Below are positions 6,754 through 13,874 of a DNA stretch of 13,928 nt, piece after piece. Positions within the stretch are counted from its first letter, which is position 1. Each line of letters opens with the position of its first letter. The notes under the pieces were generated by a model, which saw nothing but the letters and a program-made list of their open reading frames with translations, was not told where the DNA came from and ran no database searches. The position numbers and the translations under genes are program-made. The DNA is from Sphingosinicella sp041621755 (GTDB lineage Bacteria > Pseudomonadota > Alphaproteobacteria > Sphingomonadales > Sphingomonadaceae). The stretch lies in assembly GCA_041621755.1 (NCBI GenBank), contig JBFKAE010000078.1, positions 1 through 13,928 of the forward strand. The letters are read 5' to 3'.

Positions 6754-7242
6754 CTAGGTAAGCAGCGGCGGCGACGTACGGCCTTGGGTATCGATCTGCC
6801 AGCCGCAGCCGTGCTTACGGCTCACCAAGAGCCATTTCCCGTTAAGGCGCGAAAACGCATCCCGATAGTGCACGCCGCGAATATGCACAATGTTGGCCGG
6901 TGTTGCCAAATAAGTGACTCCGCTTGTTTCCGCGGTGGCGCTATCGCCATCAAGCTCAATAATTGTATTGCACATCGCATGGGTTCCCCGCGTTTCCGGG
7001 TTCAGAGTTCCGTCCTCCGCAAACTGGCCGGTCATGAATGCGCGCAACTTCTCCGCGCCCTCGAGAACGATGGCCCCGTCATTGAATGACACCATCACGT
7101 CATCTGAAACGCAACTCAGCATACCATTTACGCTACGCTTGTCCGCTTCCGCTACGAAGCGATGAACAACGTCCCTGATTTCCAACTGGTCGCGCAAATA
7201 GCGCAAATCATCGTCCCTATTCTGGTTCAAGAGTTTCTCCAT
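6754..7242 (-). CDS. SnoaL-like (NTF2-fold) protein
   Basis: 162 residues with the pattern of the SnoaL_4 family. An N-terminal helix with DQLEIRDVVHRFVAEADKR (18-36) is followed by beta strands of the cone-shaped NTF2 fold and a C-terminal RGVHYRD...GKWLLVSRKHGCGW segment. Such proteins occur in catabolic clusters as isomerases, dehydratases, cyclases, hydroxylating-dioxygenase small-subunit relatives or binding proteins, so no reaction can be assigned. The start is ATG 7242. No clear ribosome binding site precedes it, but the SDR stop is only 38 bases upstream on the same strand, so it is likely cotranscribed. Its stop abuts the ligase remnant, which suggests a rearrangement breakpoint at its 3' end. 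Confidence 0.85.
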   Translation of the reverse strand: MEKLLNQNRDDDLRYLRDQLEIRDVVHRFVAEADKRSVNGMLSCVSDDVMVSFNDGAIVLEGAEKLRAFMTGQFAEDGTLNPETRGTHAMCNTIIELDGDSATAETSGVTYLATPANIVHIRGVHYRDAFSRLNGKWLLVSRKHGCGWQIDTQGRTSPPLLT

Positions 7243-7280
7243 TCAGTTATTTACGGCAAAAGGCGCTTCTCCATCCACGC

Positions 7281-8051
7281 CTAGTGATTAATCAGTGCCC
7301 CGCCATCAATCGGCAAGTTCACGCCGATGATGTAGGAGGAATATTCAGAACAGAGCCACAGGACCGCTTCGGCGATATCCTCGACCTTTCCCACGGTTCC
7401 GGTGAGGCTGTAATTTGCGACCATTTCCTCGACCGTAATCCCCCGCCGCTCCAACCCGGCGCGGATCATAGGGGTATCGATGGCCCCTGGGATGATCGAG
7501 TTCACACGAATGCCGTCTTTGGTAAGGCGCATCGCCGCAAGGCGGGTGAGCGACATGACGCCCGATTTCGAAGACACATAACCATTCTGGAACGTGGCGT
7601 TCGACCGGATCGCCGTCGCGGAAGAAAAGTTGACAATGGCCCCACCCGTGCCTTGCCGCTGCATCTGCTGGGCCTGATATTTGATGCACAGATAAGTGCC
7701 GCGCAGGTTGACCGCGACAACCCGATCAAATTCATCCTCGCCTGAGTCTTCATCCAGCTCGAGGTTCACGGCGGCGGTATTGCACCCGTAATCGACGCGG
7801 CCGAAGCACTCGACCGCCTTCGCGATGAGATTTTGCACGTCCTCGGTCACGGACACGTCGGTAGGAACGAACAGGGCCTCGCCGCCCGCCTCTTCGATCA
7901 GCTTCACCGTCTCCAGACCACCGTTCCGATCCATGTCCGCGATCACGGCATTTGCGCCCGCCTGAGCAAAGCGTTGTGCGACAGCCCGTCCCATTCCGCT
8001 GCTACCGCCGGTTATGACCGCTACCTTGCCGTTGAAGTCGTACGATAACAT
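7281..8051 (-). CDS. Short-chain dehydrogenase/reductase (classical SDR)
   Basis: NAD(P)-dependent oxidoreductase of 256 residues, normal for classical SDRs. The cofactor motif TGGSSGMG is at 14-21. Asp39 at the end of strand 2 favours NAD over NADP and so oxidation of an alcohol. The NNAG-type motif appears as NTAA (91-94), followed by Asn115, Ser143/144 and the YVSSK motif with Tyr158 and Lys162. PGAIDTP (188-194) is the usual C-terminal substrate-loop start. GGAG ten bases before ATG 8051 is a good ribosome binding site. It lies between the ALDH and SnoaL genes on one strand. A role as secondary alcohol dehydrogenase producing the ketone for the Baeyer-Villiger enzyme is plausible but inferred. 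Confidence 0.93.
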   Translation of the reverse strand: MLSYDFNGKVAVITGGSSGMGRAVAQRFAQAGANAVIADMDRNGGLETVKLIEEAGGEALFVPTDVSVTEDVQNLIAKAVECFGRVDYGCNTAAVNLELDEDSGEDEFDRVVAVNLRGTYLCIKYQAQQMQRQGTGGAIVNFSSATAIRSNATFQNGYVSSKSGVMSLTRLAAMRLTKDGIRVNSIIPGAIDTPMIRAGLERRGITVEEMVANYSLTGTVGKVEDIAEAVLWLCSEYSSYIIGVNLPIDGGALINH

Positions 8052-8115
8052 AGTTCTTCTTCTCCGATGATGTATTGCGCGCCGCTTAGGCTGTCGAAAG
8101 CCGCATCAGCCCGGT

Positions 8116-8148
8116 CGCCGCGCGGAGTGGGTTCCCCGTGACGCGGCG
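8116..8148. repeat. GC-rich inverted repeat between ALDH and SDR genes
   Basis: CGCCGCG (8116-8122) and CGCGGCG (8142-8148) can form a 7-bp stem, with a small GGG/CCC stem inside the loop. The direct repeat GCGGAGTGG occurs at 8122-8130 and 8146-8154. It sits in the 115-base gap downstream of the ALDH stop. No T-run follows, so this could be an attenuating or stabilising hairpin within the transcript. Confidence 0.3.
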
Positions 8149-8166
8149 GAGTGGCAAGCTGACCGC

Positions 8167-9642
8167 TTAGCCGTAACGGGTCCAGACTGATTTGAGCTCA
8201 AGATAGTCCTCGATATGCTGCGGTCCCATTTCGCGCCCATAGCCGCTCATTCCAACTCCACCGAACGGAACAGCAGGATCAATGGCCAAATAGCAGTTGA
8301 TCCAGACCGTGCCGGCCCGCAGCGCTTTCGCCATGCGATTGGCCTTCGTGATGTCACGAGTCCACAGTCCACTACCCAGACCGAAGACTGTCTGGTTGGA
8401 AAGGGCAATGGCCTCCTCGATATCGTCGAAGGGAATGGCCGAGAGAACGGGCCCGAATATCTCCTCCTGTGCGATACGCATGTCGTTTTTGACGTCCACG
8501 AATACGGTGGGAGGAACGAAATTACCCGATTCGTGACCGGCTTGGGACGATCGTGCACCTCCGGAAATAGTCTGCGCGCCTTCTTCCCGGCCGATGTCCA
8601 TATAGGAGCAGACGCGCTCCAGTTGCTTGCTCGACACTAGCGGACCGATGTCCGTTTCTAGATCGAGGCCATCACCAAGACGCAGCGTCTTTCCGAACTC
8701 GGCGACACGATGCGTGAATTCCTCATAGATCGGCCGTTCAACAAAAAGCCGGGTGCCAGCGCAACAGATCTGGCCCGAATTGGCAAAGCAGCCCAGAGCC
8801 GCGCCGGGCACTGCCGCATCAAGGTCGGCATCGGCAAAAACGACATCAGGCGACTTCCCGCCTAGTTCCAGCGTAACCCGCTTGAGGTTGCCCGTTGCGG
8901 CCTGCGCAATTTTCTGGCCGGTCGGGATCGAACCGGTAAAGGAAATCTTGTTGACGTCGGGGTGGGCGGCCAATGCAGCTCCGGCCGTGTGCCCGTAGCC
9001 CGTTATCACATTATAGACACCTTCCGGAATGCCCGCTTCGAGGCACAGCTCGGCCAGACGAAGGGGCGCCAGAGAGCCTTCTTCGGAAGGCTTGAGTATC
9101 ATCGTGCAGCCCGTCGCCAGAACGGGGCCAAGTTTCATGAGTGTGCCGACTGTCGGTCCATTCCACGGCGTGATCGCAGCGACGACACCAACCGGCTCCT
9201 TCAGCGTGTAGCTGAGAAATTCGCCGGGCAGCGAATTGTCGAGAGTATCGCCTCGGATCGAGACGGCCTGCCCCGCATAATAACGCAGTAACCCGAGCGC
9301 ACGCTGGCGATTGCCTATCGCCCGCTTCATCGGCGCGCCCATTTCGAGCGTGTCGAGCAGCGACAGCTCCTCAAAATTCTTCTCAATCAGCTCGGCCAAC
9401 CGCAAGATCATCGCCTGCCGCTCAAATGGCTTCACTTTACGCCACGCCCCCTCAAAGGCAGCTCTCGCCGCCGCCACAGCACGGTCCACATCAGCAGCCT
9501 CGCCCATCGCAATCTGCGCTAGAACTTTGCCGTTCACCGGGTTCAGGGTCTCGAAGGTTTCGCCCGATGCCGCATCCACCCATCTCCCCCCGATCATCAG
9601 CTTTTTCGGCTTGCCGTCCAGAAACGGATGAGCGAAATTCAT
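8167..9642 (-). CDS. NAD(P)-dependent aldehyde dehydrogenase
   Basis: Oxidises an aldehyde to the carboxylic acid in the cytoplasm. The 491 residues are standard for the ALDH superfamily. Visible elements are TPWNGP with Asn161 (oxyanion), LKPSEE (183-188) of the cofactor site, FTGS (235-238), the general base Glu259 in ELGGKSP, and the nucleophile Cys293 in GQICCAGTR. EEIFGPVL and the C-terminal PFGGVGMSGYGRE are also intact. GAGAGG about ten bases before ATG 9642 supports the start. It lies downstream of the esterase on the same strand with a 163-base gap. It would suit oxidation of the aldehyde formed after hydrolysis of a Baeyer-Villiger product and oxidation of the resulting alcohol. The specific substrate is unknown. 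Confidence 0.95.
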   Translation of the reverse strand: MNFAHPFLDGKPKKLMIGGRWVDAASGETFETLNPVNGKVLAQIAMGEAADVDRAVAAARAAFEGAWRKVKPFERQAMILRLAELIEKNFEELSLLDTLEMGAPMKRAIGNRQRALGLLRYYAGQAVSIRGDTLDNSLPGEFLSYTLKEPVGVVAAITPWNGPTVGTLMKLGPVLATGCTMILKPSEEGSLAPLRLAELCLEAGIPEGVYNVITGYGHTAGAALAAHPDVNKISFTGSIPTGQKIAQAATGNLKRVTLELGGKSPDVVFADADLDAAVPGAALGCFANSGQICCAGTRLFVERPIYEEFTHRVAEFGKTLRLGDGLDLETDIGPLVSSKQLERVCSYMDIGREEGAQTISGGARSSQAGHESGNFVPPTVFVDVKNDMRIAQEEIFGPVLSAIPFDDIEEAIALSNQTVFGLGSGLWTRDITKANRMAKALRAGTVWINCYLAIDPAVPFGGVGMSGYGREMGPQHIEDYLELKSVWTRYG

Positions 9643-9805
9643 GGATTGTTACCTCTCACTATGCCTTGAATATCAGACTTTAAACTAGGCACGGAGCCAC
9701 CGTCGATGGCTTTTGGCGCGAGGCAGCCTTGCTAAAATCGATACCGTCAATCTTGTATTCAACGCGGAGCGTAGCTCGGAAATCATATCTTGCCATGTAG
9801 GCGGT

Positions 9806-10777
9806 TCAAGGCTGAGTGCAGTGCGTTGCCGGGGTGGAGCCTGTCATAGCGCGGCTCAATGCGGCCTTGCGATCTTCAATCGCGCGGGCAGCGAGCGCGC
9901 TTTGCGTCAGGATGTCGAACCCATGGAACCCTCCGGGATAGACGTGCAACTCTGTGGGAACGCCGACGCGCATAAGGCGCCGGGCATATTCCAGGTTTTC
10001 CTCAACGAAGAGGTCCAGAGACGCAGTCGAAATGAAAGTCTGAGGCAGGCCAGAAAGATCTTTCGCCCTGGCAGGCGCCGCATAAGGGGAGACACCCTCT
10101 CCACCGGGCTCTCGACCCAGCAAGGCCCCCCAGCCGAAATGATTATTGGCAGCGGTCCAGACATATTGCCCGACATGGGGATGCGGACCGGAGGTCACGC
10201 CTGTCCTGTCATCTATCATCGGATAGACGAGATGTTGAAAGGCGAGCGGTATTTCCTCCCGGTCGCGTGCCAGCAACGCAAGCGCTGCGGCCAGTCCACC
10301 CCCTGCACTTTCCCCCATCACGCCAATGCGCCGGGGGTCAATACCCAGAGATCCGGCATTGGCGTAGACCCAGGCAAGGCCGGCATAACAATCTTCTATC
10401 GCGCCCGGATAAATGGTTTCAGGAGCAAGCCGGTACTCTACCGATACAAGTACGCAATCAAGATGTTCGGCGAGCGGCCGATGCATGAATTCCAGATCTC
10501 CGGCGGTTCCCATAATGAATCCGCCCCCATGAATGTGAAAAATGCAGGCGCGCGCATCTCGTGCTCCAGCGGGCTGATAGATGACCAGCTCAATATCAGG
10601 CGCCCCGGCAGGGCCTGGAACTCTGCGCCTTTCCCGCGTGGTCCGGGTATCGGGAACGGGGGGGTAGCCGGATTCCGCGTTGCGGAGCTCGTGGAGCATG
10701 TCGTTGCTCAGTTCCAGAGGTGGGATGGATGCGGCCAACAGACGCAGTTCAGGATCGACCAGTTCGCTATTTTCCAT
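9806..10777 (-). CDS. Alpha/beta hydrolase of the hormone-sensitive-lipase family (esterase)
   Basis: Carboxylesterase of family IV (HSL-like), 323 residues, the usual length. The oxyanion-hole signature HGGGF is at 83-87. Nucleophile Ser157 lies in GESAG (155-159), with acid Asp255 in SLDLFVEEN and His285 in GGFHGF, so the triad is complete. ATG 10777 is chosen because an AGAGGA site lies directly before it; an upstream ATG at 10885 would add 36 residues that do not resemble the family N-terminus. It is the first gene of the minus-strand esterase-ALDH-SDR-SnoaL group and is divergent from ribB. Hydrolysis of an ester made by the Baeyer-Villiger monooxygenase is a reasonable role, in parallel with or instead of the hydrolase at the left end. 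Confidence 0.93.
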   Translation of the reverse strand: MENSELVDPELRLLAASIPPLELSNDMLHELRNAESGYPPVPDTRTTRERRRVPGPAGAPDIELVIYQPAGARDARACIFHIHGGGFIMGTAGDLEFMHRPLAEHLDCVLVSVEYRLAPETIYPGAIEDCYAGLAWVYANAGSLGIDPRRIGVMGESAGGGLAAALALLARDREEIPLAFQHLVYPMIDDRTGVTSGPHPHVGQYVWTAANNHFGWGALLGREPGGEGVSPYAAPARAKDLSGLPQTFISTASLDLFVEENLEYARRLMRVGVPTELHVYPGGFHGFDILTQSALAARAIEDRKAALSRAMTGSTPATHCTQP

Positions 10778-10822
10778 ATGTCCTCTTTTGTGCTGCCCTA
10801 GAAGCATCGCGGTCCGGCTAAT

Positions 10823-10853
10823 GTGCGTTAGGGGAACACCGAACCTGACACAC
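10823..10853. repeat. Imperfect inverted repeat in the esterase/ribB divergent spacer
   Basis: GTGCGTTAGG (10823-10832) and CCTGACACAC (10844-10853) match in 8 of 10 positions around an 11-base centre. It lies about 46 bases upstream of the esterase start, in the 230-base spacer shared with ribB. It could be an operator, but no regulator is encoded next to it. No FMN riboswitch consensus was seen in this spacer. Confidence 0.25.
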
Positions 10854-11007
10854 AATAAAAGTGGTTTGGGTAATCGACAAGGCAACCTCGCTCTAGTCTG
10901 CCTTCCGCAAACAGGAATTGACCGGCCAGCATATCCGGGGGGATGGCTAAAGCTTAGAAGAAGATAATGAATGAGGAAGCGTGTACAGCAATCAAAAGGA
11001 TCGCAGA

Positions 11008-12150
11008 ATGACAGTAGCCGATGGACCTCAGCGCGTTGCGACTGCGGAAGAAATCATCGAGGAGGCCCGTTGTGGGCGAATGTATATTCTCGTCGATGAC
11101 GAGGATCGCGAGAATGAGGGAGACCTCATGATCCCCGCGCAATTTGCAACGCCTGACGCTGTCAATTTCATGGCGAAGCACGGCCGTGGCCTTATCTGTC
11201 TCGCTTTGACGCAGGAGCGCGTGACGGAACTCGGCCTGCCGCCGATGAAAGCGGACAATCACTCGCGCCACGAAACTGCCTTCACTGTCACAATCGAGGC
11301 ACGCGAGGGTGTGTCGACGGGGATATCCGCCGCGGATCGAGCGCGTACCATCCAGACCGCCATCGACAGCAGCAAGGGGTCCGGTGACATCGTAAGCCCC
11401 GGTCATGTGTTTCCCCTCGTAGCCAGAAAGGGCGGCGTCCTCATTCGCGCGGGCCACACCGAAGCGGCAGTGGATATCTCCCGTCTGGCAGGCCTCAATC
11501 CCGCCGGGGTCATATGCGAAATCATGGGCCCTGATGGCGAAATGGCCCGGTTGCCGGACCTGATACCCTTTGCACAAGAGCACGGGTTGAAGATCGGTAC
11601 CATCAAGGATCTCATCTCTTACCGGTTGCAAAGGGACACAATTGTCGATTTGATCATGGATGAGCCCTTCGTCAGCGAATATGGCGGCGACTGGCGCATC
11701 CGTGCCTACCGCAATCTCTCCGAAGGAACGGAGCACATGGCGCTGGTCAAGGGCAAGATCAGGCCAGACACGCCTGCGATGGTCAGAGTTCATACGGTGA
11801 ACTTGATGGAAGATTTCTTTGGCCTGGCAAACGGTCGCGCTCACCAATTGAATGCCGCGATGCTACAGATCGCCGAACATGGCACAGGCGCAGTCGTCAT
11901 TCCCCGCGAACTCGATGGCACCACCGTGCGTCGCTATATCGCCCTTGAGACTGATACCATGCCGCCAGACGGCCGGTTCCGCAATTTCGGACTGGGTTGC
12001 CTGATCCTCAAAGCAATCGGCGTGAACCAACTGATCCTTCTGCGCAGCTCAGAAAGTCTGCCGATCTCAGGGCTCGAGGGATTTGATCTGACAGTAGTGG
12101 AGGAAAGAGCTGTTACTGAATACGACTTCACCATGCGCATTCGGTCCTAA
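11008..12150 (+). CDS. ribB: 3,4-dihydroxy-2-butanone-4-phosphate synthase with degenerate RibA-like C-terminal domain
   Basis: Riboflavin biosynthesis enzyme converting ribulose 5-phosphate to 3,4-dihydroxy-2-butanone 4-phosphate plus formate. The N-terminal DHBP synthase domain (about 1-205) is complete: acidic metal-binding loop DDEDRENEGDL (30-40), GVSTGISAADR (101-111), SPGHVFPL with His133, RAGHTEA with His150, and Glu171. The C-terminal half (about 210-380) follows the GTP cyclohydrolase II fold, but the zinc ligands are gone: cysteines equivalent to E. coli RibA Cys54, Cys65 and Cys67 are Asn265, Asn275 and Arg277, and the EGRGIG loop is absent. It should therefore act as RibB only, as in other proteobacterial RibBA-like proteins with an inactive second domain. 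ATG 11008 is preferred over GTG 10981 because AAAGGA (10995-11000) is well spaced. It may boost flavin supply for nearby flavoenzymes, which is inferred. Confidence 0.92.
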   Translation: MTVADGPQRVATAEEIIEEARCGRMYILVDDEDRENEGDLMIPAQFATPDAVNFMAKHGRGLICLALTQERVTELGLPPMKADNHSRHETAFTVTIEAREGVSTGISAADRARTIQTAIDSSKGSGDIVSPGHVFPLVARKGGVLIRAGHTEAAVDISRLAGLNPAGVICEIMGPDGEMARLPDLIPFAQEHGLKIGTIKDLISYRLQRDTIVDLIMDEPFVSEYGGDWRIRAYRNLSEGTEHMALVKGKIRPDTPAMVRVHTVNLMEDFFGLANGRAHQLNAAMLQIAEHGTGAVVIPRELDGTTVRRYIALETDTMPPDGRFRNFGLGCLILKAIGVNQLILLRSSESLPISGLEGFDLTVVEERAVTEYDFTMRIRS

Positions 12151-12158
12151 CCCTTGAT

Positions 12159-12188
12159 TCGATGAGCTGGCCATTGGCTCCTCATCGA
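12159..12188. terminator. Hairpin between convergent ribB and membrane-protein genes
   Basis: TCGATGAG (12159-12166) and CTCATCGA (12181-12188) form a perfect 8-bp stem with a 14-base loop that can pair further inside. It starts 8 bases after the ribB stop and covers the stop codon of the gene on the other strand. There is no clear T-run, so a bidirectional termination or 3'-end stabilising role is likely but not certain. Confidence 0.45.
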
Positions 12189-12574
12189 TGGCGGTAATAA
12201 AGAACTAACGCGGATAGGAGCAGAGCAGCTTCAAGTATAACCGCTCCGCGCAATATCCCCAACATGGGATAATGACCAATCCCCGTCGCTATACGATAGC
12301 ACAGCACGGGTGCATAGAAGGCTATCGCGATGAGCAGGCCAAGCTTCGCATTGGTTGTGTCCCACGCGAGGATGACGAAGATCAGGGCAAGCCCTGTAAC
12401 CATGCCGCCATAGACGGTGAGGAATTCCGATCGGCCGTCTGGACCAAATGGACCATAGCCCATCGATGCGCCCGCCCCTTCCGGGTTCAGTGTCGCCCAG
12501 ATAGCGATACTGGCATAGAGGAGCGCATTTATGTAAAAATAGACTTGTGCCAAGATTTCCGCCCTCCTGTTCAT
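12182..12574 (-). CDS. Small four-helix membrane protein, DUF4345-like
   Basis: About 130 residues with four predicted membrane helices (about 8-28, 52-71, 78-97 and 107-127). Helix 2 begins TVYGGMVTGLAL, a GG pattern preceded by a polar E-F-L-T stretch. Helix 3 ends CYRIATGIG, and helix 4 has a buried Glu (VILEAALL). This layout resembles the DUF4345 family of inner-membrane proteins, whose function is unknown. ATG 12574 lies 7 bases after the sulfotransferase stop, so the pair is probably cotranscribed. A strong AGGAGGG (12562-12568) lies inside this reading frame with ideal 8-base spacing to TTG 12551-12553, so the real start may be that TTG, giving 123 residues that begin just before helix 1. 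Confidence 0.75.
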   Translation of the reverse strand: MNRRAEILAQVYFYINALLYASIAIWATLNPEGAGASMGYGPFGPDGRSEFLTVYGGMVTGLALIFVILAWDTTNAKLGLLIAIAFYAPVLCYRIATGIGHYPMLGILRGAVILEAALLLSALVLYYRHR

Positions 12575-12581
12575 AAGCTCA

Positions 12582-13778
12582 TCAGTCGCGCTCCAAGGCA
12601 ACGCCATAGCGACACAGATAATCGGCGAATGCAGCGTCAATCGCCATTTCGTCAAGTCCGTACTCTGCAAGCGTATAATGCTGACGCCGTGACCGGTTAT
12701 CGCGATCTCTGTCAATAAACCTCAGCATGGCGGTACGCGCTTGTTCTGAAAGCTTGAGGCCGAATGTGTCATATAATCCCGCCACGGTCTCCAAGGGGCG
12801 CGCTATCAGATCGAGAAAATAGACATCGGCGACAAATCTCTCGGGGTGCCGGTCCCGCCAACGGGTAACATTTGCCACCGCTGCGGACCATCCCGTCAGC
12901 CGTTCCTTCGCGATGGCCTTCGCATCGGGCGGCGCATCCGCGAATAAGCCACGAATAGAGACAGTCAGACCGGTAACAGAAGGAATGACTTTGGCAGGAT
13001 CGCGATGACTCATGTAGATAAGCGCATCCGGAAATGCGAGGACCATTTCCTCCCAGTTGAAGAGGTGCGATGGTGCCTTGAGCACCCAACGCCTCACCGT
13101 GTCGAGCCCCTGTAGCAATTTCATCTGGCCCTTCTGCCATTCAAGATCGAGACTGCTGTTGTTCGCTACGGCATCGGCAAATCGGGGCACATTGAAGAAC
13201 TCGGCATACAGACTGCTACAGTTTGTCTCCTGCAGGAATACACACTCCTCCGGCAAATTCGCATCGAACGGGTGAATTGCCGTCGACTCTTCGCCAGTAA
13301 AACCCTGAAAAGCGAGGTGCTCCTGAAACAGGCTCGCTGGCGAAGCTATGTCATAGCCTAACAGCTCAGGGGACAGCATGGCTTCCCAAGCGCGCACCGC
13401 GCGATGGGCAGGGTCGCAAGCCAATAGCCCGTGAAGAAAAGTCGTCCCACTACGTGGAAGACCTGTGCCTATCAGAGGCGAAGATATCAGCCTTGTATCG
13501 AAATCCTTTTGCGCGGTGCGCTGCTCGATCGAACGCAAGCGGGTCACAAGCATCATATGCAAACGCGAACGCGCTCGACGATATCCTATCTCGGACAGGT
13601 TGGCCTCTTCGTTAAGAGACGAGCAGAGGATAGAAAAATCATGCCGAAAACGCTCAATTTCGGATGCGCTGGTACCAAAACAGCCCAGTTTGGCAGATCG
13701 GCAGGCCTGATCCAGCATTTCTTCTGCATCAAGCCTCCCCGGGCCACTGCCCATGGCCTCGGCATAGATATCGGTCAT
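12582..13778 (-). CDS. PAPS-dependent sulfotransferase family protein
   Basis: 398 residues. Proteins of this family transfer a sulfuryl group from 3'-phosphoadenosine 5'-phosphosulfate to a hydroxyl or amine. The 5'-phosphosulfate-binding loop GLPRSGTTFLHGLL is at 106-119, a conserved VLKAPSHL follows at 232-239, and the 3'-phosphate-binding segment YMSHRDPAKVIPS is at 255-267. Asp/Glu-rich helices and a C-terminal HYTLAEYGL segment, common in bacterial relatives, close the protein. Length and motif spacing match the bacterial Sulfotransfer_3-like group. The start is ATG 13778, and the upstream site is only a run of G. It is directly upstream of the DUF4345-like gene. Substrate unknown; it may conjugate a hydroxylated pathway compound, or it may be unrelated to the catabolic genes. 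Confidence 0.88.
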   Translation of the reverse strand: MTDIYAEAMGSGPGRLDAEEMLDQACRSAKLGCFGTSASEIERFRHDFSILCSSLNEEANLSEIGYRRARSRLHMMLVTRLRSIEQRTAQKDFDTRLISSPLIGTGLPRSGTTFLHGLLACDPAHRAVRAWEAMLSPELLGYDIASPASLFQEHLAFQGFTGEESTAIHPFDANLPEECVFLQETNCSSLYAEFFNVPRFADAVANNSSLDLEWQKGQMKLLQGLDTVRRWVLKAPSHLFNWEEMVLAFPDALIYMSHRDPAKVIPSVTGLTVSIRGLFADAPPDAKAIAKERLTGWSAAVANVTRWRDRHPERFVADVYFLDLIARPLETVAGLYDTFGLKLSEQARTAMLRFIDRDRDNRSRRQHYTLAEYGLDEMAIDAAFADYLCRYGVALERD

Positions 13779-13874
13779 TATTAGCCCCCCATTAGTTACC
13801 GATCAACATTGGGCGTATCCAGAGGAAATTTGGGAACTGATTGCAGATTCTCAAAGATTTTTCGCAATTTTGTC

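Noticed and set aside
9713..10801. Long plus-strand open frame opposite the esterase
   Set aside because: Antisense to an esterase with complete HGGGF, GESAG and His motifs; no protein family features of its own.
10778..11007. FMN riboswitch upstream of ribB
   Set aside because: The conserved RFN-element blocks (AGGG...GGGTGAAATTC and the later CCGGCGG-type core) are not present in this spacer.
10954..11847. Long minus-strand open frame opposite ribB
   Set aside because: It is antisense to a clear RibB protein with conserved active-site motifs; the frame is a by-product of that gene's codon use.
12575..12715. 47-residue N-terminal extension of the DUF4345-like protein
   Set aside because: It would overlap the sulfotransferase coding end in another frame and does not resemble the family, which starts just before the first helix.
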